Assembly: GCA_039881145.1 (NCBI GenBank)
Contig: JAYKKI010000029.1
Span: forward strand, 22,938,001-23,002,000
Reading direction: 5' to 3'
Length of the DNA: 64,000 nucleotides
Origin: Druceiella hillmani
Taxonomy: Eukaryota; Arthropoda; Insecta; Lepidoptera; Hepialidae
Part shown: positions 25,843-36,059 of the stretch, piece by piece
How positions within the stretch are numbered: the stretch's first letter is position 1
Layout: each line of letters begins with the position of its first letter
Made by a program: the position numbers and the translations under genes
Notes under the pieces: model-generated
Databases searched by the model: none
Told to the model about the DNA's origin: nothing
The model's input: the letters and a program-made list of their open reading frames with translations, nothing else

Positions 25843-25973
25843 GGAAGCAAGTACTCAAACTGAAACATTTAACAAGGGAAGCAAGTACTCAAATTGAAAC
25901 TTTTAACAAGGGAAGTAAGTACTCAAACTGAAACTTTAACAAGGGAAGCAAATACTCAAATTGAAACTTGCAG
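25843..25973 (+). repeat. Minisatellite, four units of 34, 34, 33 and 30 bp
   Basis: Units begin at 25843, 25877, 25911 and 25944, each starting GGAAG(C/T)AA and containing TACTCAAA(C/T)TGAAAC. In one frame the first unit encodes EASTQTET, but 34 is not a multiple of three, so the amplified copies shift frame. The amplification therefore arose in, or after loss of, a coding sequence inside the decayed retroelement. Confidence 0.9.
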
Positions 25974-27039
25974 CGATAATAAACTAAAAGATAGCAAGTA
26001 TGCTAACAGTTAGGGTCAAATTAAAAATGCACGGACTTTAATACACTACCAGGTTTCTTCAGCATGGATTGGCACGAAGGGTCATGCCGTACTTAAAAAA
26101 GCAAATTCCACACGAATTGACAAATACTGGGACTTAGCCACAATAATTGAACCCGAAAGAAGAAAGAGTGAGAAAACTCTCAAAAAGAAGATATTCCATG
26201 AAACGGTGGAGCTGTTAAAGGGCGGAAAAGTGGACCATGTAGAATACGCCATCCGTAAAAAAAGTTCGAGGAAAGGGGTTGCGTAAGGAGAGCGCAACTT
26301 GTTTATGTTGTTGCACTCATTGAAGTACAGATGAAGTTAGAATGGAACCTGAGAGAGGTACAGATTATTAGTGGAGCTTAAGGAAAAATGCGAAAAACTT
26401 TTTCAATAATCTGAAATCTTTATTTCAGAAAACTATATGAAATATTTTTCATCTACTGCCCAAAACTGAAAAGTCCTCACACTAACGAAAGGAAGCGAGG
26501 GAATACCAAACAGGATAGCGAAAAAGAGAAACGCAAGATAAAGGTGGTAATCGTGACGAGGTGCTCGAAGCACAAGTTCTTGCAAGTAAAATTACCGATG
26601 GGTTGGAAAATATCACGGTTAGTCCAGCTGGCGAATCCACTATCATATGACGGGAATAGAAGGGTATGCCATCCAAGAGAAGGTAAAGCAAGTAAGGAGA
26701 ACGCAGATAAATATACCAATAAATGTTAGATTTATGCTATCTGTAATATTGATATGTATTCTTGTGGACTTCTATATTTTGTGTGAGATATTTTCAACCT
26801 GAACGGCAACGAATTTGGGTGATTCTGGATGTTCATTGGGGGAGGAATGTGAGCTATTCTGACGATGTTTTGTTTTCTCCAACTCCATTTGTGCTGATCA
26901 AAATTGCTTTTGATTTTCTATAGAGAGTGAGTTCTCCAAATTAGACAAGCTCAATTTAGTAGGGTGGCTCAGCTCAGTTTAAATGCACAAGTATATTTAA
27001 ATGAAATTAACTACAAAGTAATATAGTAGTATAAAGAAT

Positions 27040-27400
27040 TTATTACTATGTTGGCAACGCCAAGAGGCTTAATTACTTTATCAAACGAACCGAATTTGTA
27101 AATATGATGGTAGAGGGAAAGCCGCGAACGTTAGCATGACTCATAAAAAATAAATTATCTGAAAATGCGTTAGATGCAATAGTTTACGAAAAACAATTAG
27201 ATGCGTGGGAGAACATTAAAGTGTACCTGAGAGAACGTAAAGCTTTAAGGAAAAATTAGAAAAATCTAGGAACGAAATATAGGTAGTACAAGAATTAATC
27301 CGAATCACTAAACATAAATTAGAGAACGTAGGGAAATATGACCAGAGAATAAGAGATCCATTAGATGTAATTCTTTTAATAAGCACACGTTGTGATAATA
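27040..27400 (+). pseudogene. gag-like remnant
   Basis: Plus-strand reading gives pieces resembling the capsid region of Gypsy-type elements: an ALDAIVYEKQLDAWENIKVY-like block near 27170-27225, then a KHKLENVGKYDQRI-like block near 27312-27350. Stops interrupt it repeatedly. The assignment rests on position (upstream of the protease) and on general pattern. Confidence 0.45.
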
Positions 27401-27665
27401 ACTACTAGGAAAAAAAAGGAAACAGAGTAGGTATTAACAATATAGAATCACAAATATAAAGGTTTAAGAGACCAGAAGCTCTAGAAGAAACAATAGTGCT
27501 TGTGAGCCAAGAGAACGCGAGAGACATGAAAAATAATAGTAGTAGTAATAATAATAATAATACAAATATAACGATAATAACAGAATTGGTGATGACGTAT
27601 TGTGATTGGTGATGTAATTGGATTGTAATTGGTGATGACGTATTCAAAGGCAATACAAAACCCGG

Positions 27666-28103
27666 ATGACAGACTACAGAATTGGGACAATAATAAAAGT
27701 TTACTATCATCATATTAATGGTCATCTCACTTATATAATACTCCCAGAATTCAGTGCGAAATTTCTAATGGATACCAGAGAAGCAAGCTCAATTATTTCT
27801 TTCAATATAATGAATAACACAATATTTGAAAGGCTAATTGTGTATGAATCATTTGAAATACTAATTGCTCACGCAACTTCAAACCACAGTACTGGGGTCG
27901 ATCTTCCACTTCCATTCATCGTTAAATCTCAGATTATGCACAAATTTCTCATATTCGATTTGAACCCTAAATATAAGGGTTTAATTGGCCTCGATCTGCT
28001 GAAAATACTGGCGAAATTTTTCACTTGCTCTACCCATAAAAAAACTATTAAAGTAGCCAGATGCAAAGCAATGGTAACACTAAATATCAATTATTTAGTG
28101 TAA
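27666..28103 (+). pseudogene. Retroviral-type aspartic protease remnant
   Basis: A 145-codon open stretch. The active-site motif reads FLMDTREASSII: the usual Asp-Thr-Gly is Asp-Thr-Arg, which should abolish activity. Downstream are FLIFDLNPKYKGLIGLDLL, matching the flap-to-C-terminal GLIGxDLL motif of 17.6/errantivirus-type proteases. The frame ends inside a perfect hairpin (28074-28120) that is not part of the family sequence. Confidence 0.75.
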
Positions 28104-28120
28104 TTGATATTTAGTGTTAC
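28074..28120. repeat. Perfect inverted repeat, 20-bp arms, 7-base loop
   Basis: Arms 28074-28093 and 28101-28120 are exact reverse complements around TTTAGTG. It lies at the end of the protease remnant and looks like a local inverted duplication. Confidence 0.95.
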
Positions 28121-28379
28121 TATTTCTACTTATAATGTAGATCATTAACAGATAGGATGAAATAAAATTTATTAAAAATAAAACCTCTGTCAAATTTGAA
28201 ACCTTCCAGGAAAAATTAATAAAAAAACAATTCGAAATTAAAAATTATATATACGCCAAAGACGTAGATAAGGAAATAAAAGAAAACCTGACGAGACGAA
28301 GGACAAATTAGGTGTAATGCGGATGCAGATAAAAGAGTAAAGAAATAAGTTTCATATATAGAGACACCTTCCATCCGGA

Positions 28380-28905
28380 AAATTTTATGCTTACTTTCAA
28401 ACACGCTCCTAAATACAAATTTTCTGTTACGGGCGATATCCCCATTTATATCACTAAGTATAGAGAAACCCGTTTCTTAAATCAGAGAATACAAAATCAA
28501 GTAGACGATTTACTAAAAAAAGGCATAATTAAAAACAGTATTTCACCTTAGTCATAACTAAGGTAAATACTGTTTCAGCCAACATTGTGACCAAAAGGCA
28601 GACGCTACAAACAAACGAAAGAGACTCCTAGAAGTACACTATAATGTTTAAATTATCGTATCATAGAAGACAAATATTTATTACTTAACATTTCCACATA
28701 TACTATACTTAAAATTTTTAACAAGTTAGGTTGAACCCAACATTTCATGACCCTAGATGTAGTTTTTCGCTAGCATCAGGTCGAGATAGACGAAAATTTT
28801 ATAAAGGAAACCGCATTTTTCATAGGCAGAAGATATTACGAATTCTTTAAAATTCCATTCGAACTTAACTCCTCAAGTGCCCAAGTTACAGTTACGTAAC
28901 GTCGC
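28380..28905 (+). pseudogene. Errantivirus-type reverse transcriptase remnant
   Basis: Fragments of the fingers and palm can be followed in changing frames: TGDIPIYITKYRETRF, VDDLLKKGIIKNSISP, then YRIIEDKYLLLNIST, TLDVVFR and ETAFFIGRRYYEFFKIPFEL. These match the order and spacing of the N-terminal half of 17.6/gypsy-type reverse transcriptase. The sequence stops being recognisable before the catalytic Asp-Asp box. A bulged hairpin (28533-28575) interrupts it. Confidence 0.75.
28533..28575. repeat. Inverted repeat, 19-bp arms with one bulged base
   Basis: 28533-28552 pairs with 28557-28575 around CATA, with one extra C in the left arm. It falls exactly where the reverse transcriptase reading is lost, consistent with a fold-back duplication that broke the gene. 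Confidence 0.9.
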
Positions 28906-30210
28906 ATGTGAAACGACACTTATACTATGTTTATAAAATAATGTATAACATCGAAATAATAAATAGTGGAAGTATTTGTACCACACTCATGTATGAAAAA
29001 GTAAAAAAATTCTTCCATGTCTGTACGAAAAAAGGTTTATAAAAAAGGCTTCAGAAGGTTTTTAGAAAACTCAAATTTTCGTTTTCACTATAAAAGTACA
29101 AAGAATAATCAAATGTAAGCTTGATTTAAAAAAAAAATAGTTAAATTAATAAGAAGTTTTTGGTGGATCATTGCAGTTATTTCCTCATAATACTGCAGTT
29201 GAAAAAAAAACCGTCGAGGCCACTGTAATCAATCGCAATGCTAAAAACTAATGTTATTATTTTCATAACAATCCTAAGTCCTTTATACAATTCGGAATGA
29301 CAAAAAAAATGCCATAACATATTTGAAATACTTTAAAAACTTTCAAATGGCAAAATAAAGGGTTGAAATTACACGCTTTGCTTATTTATGAATGAAAGTA
29401 TGCCAAAAACTAAACATCTCTGTAAACTAGCATTAAACGATGTTTCTAACAATATTAAATATATAAATACTTTGCATATAAAAATTCAAACAAAATAACA
29501 AATCAAAAAGGGATATCATTCCGTTGGAAATGGCGGTAAAAGTTTTCATACCTCAAATGAATATAAAAGATATAGAGAATTACTGTCTCACATAATAAAT
29601 AAATCACTTTACCATCATTACATTAATTCTTATTTCAATTAAATTAAAACGATGTTTTCGCATCCTCGTCAAATATTTCGTTGTTTTTGAAAAAAAAAAT
29701 TGTTTATACCAAAAATATATAAATAAATACAAAATAAACAATAATAACCACACGTCAAATAATAGATACATAACTAAATGCATTCCATAATCACAAACAC
29801 AATATTTTCGGAACAACTACACACTGTGCTATCCGATATAGAGGTTACGATTTGAAACAAAGAGACTTATTTTATTTGCTCAAGGGGATTATAAAATACC
29901 CGTATACAACTTTAAAGTAATACAATTAAAAAGCAATAATGATAGAAATGTTTCAAGATTTCGGTGATATACAGCCACACATTAAATAGCTTGGAAGGAT
30001 TCAAGAGAATATATTACAGAACCAAATACCAGCATACTTAAAAAATTATCAGTGGGAAGCTCCAAATAATGTCACTTCTCGTCGTTACAGCCATTTCTCG
30101 CATCCTATACAGGAAGTTTAATCCTGTAATAAAATAGAAGCCCGACGCAATTATTAATGTCAGAGTTGCAACCTTTAAGACCGTTCCTCATCTTCAAACG
30201 GGGTTGTTTT
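28906..30210. other. Unrecognised interior of the decayed retroelement
   Basis: Expected to hold integrase and perhaps env, but no motif can be read with confidence. A hydrophobic-then-basic reading near 30085-30125 sits where an env membrane anchor would lie; this is weak. Confidence 0.3.
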
Positions 30211-30526
30211 AAAAAGGGGCAACGTTAGTACTTCTCACAATATGAGTTATGCTTAAGACTACAGTTAGCTATATTGTTGATATTACAAAACCCAGCGACG
30301 ATTTCACAAGCAAGCTAATACAATAGACCGGAGGAGAATATGCAACCGGACCTCGGACCTCTCATGTGAAGCTTTAAGACGATATTGTACTCATCCCATA
30401 GTTGTATTCACTAAACTTAAGTCATAATTGTAATTACTCTTGTAACTAAAGTTTACAGTAAATTCACGAATTAAATGTAAAATTTTTAATTTTTAAAAAG
30501 TGGTCTCTCGTACGGCAACACGTAAC

Positions 30527-30590
30527 TCGCACACATGAGTGCGTGCATACGTGCGTACATGCGTGCGCACATGTGTGATTGTATATACAA
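30527..30590. repeat. Alternating purine-pyrimidine tract
   Basis: About 60 bp rich in GTGC, GCAC and CATG steps, of the type that can form Z-DNA, 110 bp before a long (TA)n tract. Confidence 0.6.
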
Positions 30591-30696
30591 TATTATAAGT
30601 ATGGCAAATTGTAATTTAAACATTATTTACTTTTATTTATTATCACCTTAGTTTGAAAAATCGATTCGAACCTGCGACATTACTATTTACTTTCTC

Positions 30697-30701
<5 letters not shown>

Positions 30702-30764
<63 letters not shown>
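30702..30764. repeat. (TA)n microsatellite
   Basis: About 31 uninterrupted TA units. The 65-codon ORF that crosses it is an artefact. Confidence 0.98.
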
Positions 30765-30766
<2 letters not shown>

Positions 30767-31161
30767 CTTAAAATCGGTCGTGTGTGTGCCTATATTCCAC
30801 TCTGCAGCCAAAACTACATATCACAGATGAATGTCATCTGTGCATGGTAGTGATCTTAACTCTTCCATCGTCCACTATGGTGGTTGGGCATCGATAACTA
30901 TAGAGGTGTGGAAGATATGGGGGTTGAAAATAGTCGACGTCGAAAATGTGTGACTTCCAATATGAAAGTTCCAGTTTTTCCAGAAAGTTCTAGAAATTTG
31001 AAGACATTTATACAATGTTCTGGAATAATTGTCGAATTCTCACACGTAATCATTGTCCTCACTTTTTTTCTTCAAGCCCGCAACCCATCCTTTCTCATTT
31101 TTTCTAACATTAATAATATGTTACAGTTCTAAGGGTGCATATAATATACAGTTCTAAGGAT

Positions 31162-31162
<1 letters not shown>

Positions 31163-31214
<52 letters not shown>
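31163..31214. repeat. (TA)n microsatellite
   Basis: About 25 TA units, preceded by a duplicated ACAGTTCTAAGG (31125-31136 and 31148-31159 region). Confidence 0.97.
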
Positions 31215-31216
<2 letters not shown>

Positions 31217-31897
31217 TTTTCTTTTCTATTTTTATTTTTATCTCCTAAAAATAATTAAATTATAACAAAAATTAAAAAAAATCGGATTGTTTCTCAGTAA
31301 CGTATAATATTTGGTATTTTAGAGTTACAACAGTTCCTTAATCGTTTTTCTCAGAAAATTAACATAAGGAAAGAAATGATAAAAACTACGATTGATAAGA
31401 ATATTCTTAATTATTTTTTTATGAATAATAAAATTATAGAAAGTCCATAAGGACTGCTCTTAATGTATCGTGCAGAGGATAATTACCAAATAAATTTCGT
31501 CGCTCAATGATAAAAACATTATTTTAAATGTGTAATTTGACTAATGCATTAGCCGCTCGAATAACTAATCGATGTGCGTTATCTGCAATAACTGATCAGT
31601 CAAATAAATCAATCATTTCAAATATTGCTTTCCTGCTTCTATTCGAATGTTAGTTGTGTTCGGTGGTGAACATTGCTCTCAAATATTTAACATTTAGATA
31701 TAAAAATAGAATTCATGTCACTAACCTATACACGTTTCTCAACCACACTCTAATTACTGAATAAATATTAAAGAAATAAAAATAGAAATTGTTAGTTATA
31801 GAAGTATTTGGAAATATTCTGAATATTTAGAAATGCTAATTTGCATTAAGAGAAGTGCCGATAATAAGACGGATATTTTTTTACTATACGCAACGAC

Positions 31898-32062
31898 ATG
31901 CCTCCCGACACTCCATCCCTCGATCCGTTTTCTTCCAACGAGAGTAGCGTAGTGCAGATCATCTACGAAATAATATTTTTAACTTTCGTCAGTTATACCA
32001 TCTTCAAAAATACGATTTTGGGAATGAATAAATTTCCGCAAAGATTGTTGAAATTGAAATAG
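31898..32062 (+). CDS. Possible small membrane-peptide ORF or exon
   Basis: ATG at 31898 to TAG at 32060-32062, 54 codons. The N-terminal 20 residues are polar and Pro/Ser-rich (MPPDTPSLDPFSSNESS…). A single hydrophobic stretch (IIYEIIFLTFVSYTIF) follows, then a short basic tail. Base composition is less AT-rich than its surroundings, which is why it is listed. There is no family match, and no splice sites were assigned. It may be chance. Confidence 0.2.
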   Translation: MPPDTPSLDPFSSNESSVVQIIYEIIFLTFVSYTIFKNTILGMNKFPQRLLKLK

Positions 32063-32339
32063 TAAATTTTCACTTAGAGTATGATTATTAGATATTGATA
32101 AAACATCACTTAGGTTAAAATAGTACTATGAAAAGAAGCACTCGAGAAATACATTTCAATTTTTTTACTTGTTACTGTATTTTACTTGCAACGACCTTAG
32201 CAAGCTGTATATTATACATCAAAAAGACTGAGCTACGAGGTATAATTTACTACGTTATTTTTTGATATTGCTATATTGAAAGTTTCATGATGAAAATTCT
32301 TTGCTCACTGTTCGGTGTCGAAGACAGTCCTCGCTTGTA

Positions 32340-32431
32340 TAATGATACTATATGATATATAATAATGACTATATATAATAATGACTGATATATATAATAA
32401 TGACTGATGTATAATGATATATAATAATGAC
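32340..32431. repeat. Imperfect minisatellite of ATATAATAATGACTG-like units
   Basis: Four to five units containing ATAATGACT, spaced 16-24 bp apart. Confidence 0.8.
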
Positions 32432-32992
32432 TACTTTTGAAGATGTAAGCTCTGCTATCAACATAACTCAACTATTTACAAAGATCAGAGACTTTTGTGT
32501 AGTATTAGATAAAGCCTTCTACCTATAATACGAACAGTACGTTTTATAGAAAGAGTATTAACTTGTCAGGAAATACAAAATATTTCTGATATTGAGAGAT
32601 ATTAGCATTCATACTAAGTCTTGTATTTACTGAATCCGGAGATTAACTATACTTACCATACCATTTAAACCAATTCTTAAAGTAAAAAATCGATTACGTT
32701 TTAGGTTACAATATTTAGAAAATAATCAAGACGCAATCAATTTTGTATATGTGTTTAAATTTAATATTTTATGATCTGTTTGAAAAAATCAACATTAGAT
32801 TTATGATAATTACGTACTTTTCTACGTATATATTTTTGCAGATTTCGTCTTTAACTTTGTTTTCAACTTTGTTTAGAAGTATATTTCTCTCTTTTTAACA
32901 TATATTTAATATAAGTGCTTCAGAGGTAATTAAAAGTTTACTTACTTTTCTTATTTTTTGATATAACAAATTTACCTAAAATTTTTCCATTT

Positions 32993-32998
<6 letters not shown>

Positions 32999-33042
<44 letters not shown>
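32999..33042. repeat. (TA)n microsatellite
   Basis: About 22 TA units. Confidence 0.97.
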
Positions 33043-33046
<4 letters not shown>

Positions 33047-33559
33047 TACTTGTGATTGTAACATTCTGCGGTACCGTTTTAAAACTTATTGGAACAGATT
33101 GATGCATTTTTAAAATATGGATGAAAAACATAGATTATTATCTATAAATGTTTAACCACTTGTGTTGTAGACATTACCTAATGATATATTTTATATTTCA
33201 TTTCTCTATTATTTATTTTCACATATTTATGAAACTTCAGCTAAATATGCAGTGGCAGTCTTATTATCACGAAAGCAACCTCTTATCCATTAGAATCTTC
33301 TGAATAACCAAACACTGTGAATGATTGGTAAACACTAATGACACATAAAACATATGAAATTAATGTAAAAATAAATAACACGAAGGAAGCAACACGTTAG
33401 ACAAAGGGATGAGGATGGGGTATAGAAGAGATTTTGATCCGCAGATTAAGATAAGTAATGTAATTTTAAACAACTTTCAATTAAAGGCGGAAGCAGACAG
33501 TGAGGGCGGGTTTTGTACGTTCCTGTTCAGTTGATTCTGAAATATAGTAGCATATACGG

Positions 33560-34760
33560 AAAAGGATTCTCCACAAAATGCAATTCTGTGTCAAGGGTTT
33601 TTGTTCTTAGAACATAATTCATGACGGCAGGCTGACAATATTACGATCTAGACCGGAGGTATCAAGTGTAATGGGATTATTATGTATATTATATAAAAAC
33701 GTAGAGGACGGAATTTGCGTTCGTCATGAATCTATTACCATTTACATCGTAACCAGTGATCAAGTATACGGCCATATTTTTTAAGAAACTAAATATTTTG
33801 TACAGGTTTCGAAGTCGTTGTAATTTATTGAGTAATTGTTCATTTATATTAGAATAACACACGTCTCCATAATCAATGATAGCCAGAGTAGAGTATGACA
33901 AGAATGTATTTTGGTATGAAATGGAAAAAAAATTTGGAGCCGTCGGAGAGAGTATATTCGGAAGAAAGTCTTAAAACTAACATCTTTTAGTTAAGGATAC
34001 CATGTGAGATGTTGATTAATTAGTACGCCAAGGTGACGTTAAGGGACACAATTATTGAGAAAGGGTCGATGAACAGCTATGATAAATTAGCTATCCTACT
34101 CTTCACACTTTCTGAGCACTAACAACGATGACTTGTGATTTAATTATATTAATCAGAAGAAAGTCTATATTAGTTGGCCAATTGATAATATACAGGTCTG
34201 CATTCAGTATATCAGTGCAGGAAAAGATTTCATCGACACTGAAGTGAAAGTATATTTGAAGATTATCAGGATGTAAATGATAAACCCTTTTTTATTGGCC
34301 CTTTAATTGTTTAAATAAAGGACCAGTAATATAAGAAAAAAGAAATGGGGAATAAACACCACCTTGATAAAAGCTACCAATAAAGTAAATTTAAATATTT
34401 TTCAGAAAATTTAATTGTCTTTTTACAAATATGAAGGTAGAATAATATCGGATCAGATAGGTATTGTTCACGGCAAGGCGCACATCATCAGTTGCTTAGA
34501 GCGATGCCTTTGAAGTAGTAGTGCGCGCGACTTAAATCCAGGTTGCAGTGGGTTTAGTAAATTTTGAATATTTAAAAACTAACAAGTTATAAATGTACAA
34601 TCCGTTCAAAGACTTTTGATAGTAGTGGTAATATAGTTATAGGTCGAAAGTCAATGGGCTGATGTTTAAATTTCCAATATAGCTGAAGAGAGGCAAATAA
34701 ACAATCCATTTTTCTATTAAATACAGCAATTAGAAGTGTATGTAAATTATTTTATTTTCC
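33560..34760 (-). pseudogene. Jockey-like LINE reverse transcriptase remnant
   Basis: On the minus strand, motifs of a Jockey-type ORF2 appear in order. RPITILPLLSKVFERIVH (about 34595-34645) is followed by the Gln-x-Gly-Phe block near 34540. A decayed catalytic box, HPDNLQIYFHFSVDE (about 34230-34280), has Asp-Asn instead of Asp-Asp. Next are INIIKSQVIVVSAQK and the C-terminal block AIIDYGDVCYSNINEQLLNK (about 33830-33890). Frames change several times, and the endonuclease and ORF1 are absent. A dead, 5'-truncated copy. Confidence 0.85.
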
Positions 34761-35053
34761 ATTAGGAATAGTTAACAACTCTGTACAAAATAACGCAATA
34801 AATTTTAGAAGTTATAAAATAAATTAATAACAAACAATTTGAATATTTGGGTCCACAAGAATTTGAATAAATTTATCCATCTTTTAGCTTTCCGGGATTA
34901 TAAGGAGAGGTAAGCCGATGATGTCATTATGTACAAAGACAAATAAAAAATCACATAACTACAATCTGTTTTTACTTATCAATTAATATCATTTTAATAT
35001 TTGTCAACAAAGGGTTCGTTGTCAAGAAGAGTGATTTTAAATAATAACATTAT
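34761..35053. other. AT-rich spacer
   Basis: Nothing recognised between the LINE remnant and the hammerhead-like repeat. Confidence 0.4.
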
Positions 35054-35299
35054 GTTGAATATATTTGGCGTTCATTTTGTAGAAATTCATTATTCACAAT
35101 TAAATGAAACTAAGTGATGTAGTATTATTTCTACTTTCTTTAATTTCTTTACCACGACCTAGGTTTCGTTGTATTACAACATCTTCAGGTGGGATATTAG
35201 CAAAGATTGAAAAATCTTTGCTAATATCCCACCTGAAGATGTTTAAAGAAAGTAGAAATAATACTACATCACGTAGTTTCATTTAATTGTGAGTAATAT
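35054..35299 (-). repeat. Hammerhead-like repeat, copy A, with inverted partner
   Basis: The left part (35054-35208) is homologous to 35709-35880 and 37455-37560. At 35180-35208 it folds onto 35213-35241 as a perfect 29-bp inverted repeat with a GAAA loop. Pairing continues between 35092-35142 and 35242-35299. The right arm lacks about 37 bases present in the left arm (35143-35179). These hold the 3' half of the ribozyme-like fold, so only the left arm keeps the whole motif. The two mirror-image 60-codon ORFs here are a by-product of the inverted repeat. Confidence 0.85.
35152..35192 (-). ncRNA. Candidate hammerhead ribozyme, copy A
   Basis: Read on the minus strand this 41-mer is: stem I strand CCAC; core CUGAAGA; stem II GUUGU-AAU-ACAAC; core GAAA; short palindromic stem III ACC-UA-GGU ending in a GUC cleavage triplet; stem I strand GUGG. 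This is the type I hammerhead order (CUGANGA … GAAA … UH). The short stem III resembles dimer-forming ribozymes of retrozymes and Penelope-like elements. Deviation: one extra U lies between CUGAAGA and stem II, where a G-C pair normally follows directly. Predicted cleavage is 3' of the C complementary to base 35156. Activity is unproven. Confidence 0.5.
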
Positions 35300-35708
35300 T
35301 ATGGTTAGTTTCACTGAAAATAGTACTGCAAAAGTAATTTTATGGCATAAACGACATAAGTACATATAACATAATAGCTCATTAAAGGTAAATTTCTAAT
35401 TGTAAGAGTCGGTATAATAGATTTCTATGCGTATCTGCATAAAGATAGAAAATGGACTAAATTAAAAAGATAGAAGCGTAAAAGAACACAATTTTCCAGA
35501 TTCATTTAAACGCATAAAGTTACCACGCACAAGTTAAAATTTAATTTTTTTACAACTTGTCGGCATATAGAGTGAACCTGTGTTTACAAAATATGGTAGT
35601 GTATTTAGAAATAAGGAAAAATGAAGAATGTAACCTGGGATTTGTTCTTTGCATTGTCATTGAACAGGATAACAGGCCAAAGTAATCTCATTACGTAATT
35701 TTACAATT

Positions 35709-35885
35709 ATTGAATATATTTGTCGTTAATTTTGTAGAAATTCATTATTCACAATTAAATGAAACTACGTGATGTAGTATTATTTCTACTTTCTTGAAGT
35801 TCTTTACCACGACCTAGGTTTCGTTGTATATCCACATTTTCAGGTGGGTTATTAGCAAAGATCTTGAGTCTGAATCTTTGCTAAT
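35709..35885 (-). repeat. Hammerhead-like repeat, copy B
   Basis: Starts TTGAATATATTTG like copy A and carries the shared CACAATTAAATGAAACTA block and the ribozyme-like region. It ends in its own short inverted repeat, ATTAGCAAAGAT…ATCTTTGCTAAT, around 35850-35885. It has the same orientation as A and C. Confidence 0.85.
35807..35847 (-). ncRNA. Degenerate hammerhead-like motif, copy B
   Basis: Same length and position as copies A and C. The CCAC/GUGG stem I, GAAA, stem III and GUC are kept. The core reads CUGAAAA instead of CUGAAGA and stem II no longer pairs well. If A and C were active ribozymes, this copy should be dead. Confidence 0.45.
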
Positions 35886-35887
35886 AT

Positions 35888-35955
35888 AATTGGCTATCTT
35901 GTATGCGCTAGACTGCTTAACCGCTGAACTAACGAAGGCGCTCATATTGAAATTC
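35888..35955 (-). other. tRNA-like A-box sequence
   Basis: The minus strand contains TTAGTTCAGCGGTTAAGC, which fits the tRNA D-arm/A-box. A GATTCAGACTC resembling a B-box lies about 55 bases downstream inside copy B; the spacing is about 10 too long for a simple tRNA. No cloverleaf could be drawn, so this is perhaps the head of a tRNA-derived SINE, not a tRNA gene. Confidence 0.3.
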
Positions 35956-36059
35956 GCAGTCTCTTATACCCGATTCAATCCTTTTTTACGGCCGCTGGCT
36001 GCCACGACAGTAGTTTTAAACCCGCGGTTGCCCGAGTACTGCGTTGGTTGAAGTGAGTC

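Larger units (their letters stand above)
25290..30500 (+). mobile_element. Decayed errantivirus/Gypsy-like retroelement
   Basis: A primer-site-like TCTGGCGACCTGGG (about 25297-25310) is followed by degenerate gag-like, protease, reverse transcriptase and possibly env-like stretches. A purine-rich AAAAAGGGGCAA near 30211-30222 could be the tract before a 3' LTR. Stops and shifts are frequent in every part, and no matching pair of LTRs was found, so both limits are approximate. This is an old endogenous copy with no intact ORF beyond the protease segment. It is described only; no reconstruction is attempted. Confidence 0.65.
31215..33559. other. Gene-poor AT-rich DNA
   Basis: No recognised gene except a possible small ORF at 31898-32062. 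Simple repeats lie at 32340-32431 and 32999-33042. Confidence 0.5.

Noticed and set aside
30653..30850. 65-codon ORF
   Set aside because: Most of it is the Tyr-Ile translation of a (TA)n tract; the same applies to 23873-24134 and 58764-58979 on the minus strand.
35100..35286. Two 60-codon ORFs on opposite strands
   Set aside because: They mirror each other because the region is an inverted repeat; neither is a gene.
35888..35955. tRNA gene on the minus strand
   Set aside because: An A-box is present, but A-to-B spacing is too long and no cloverleaf could be formed.
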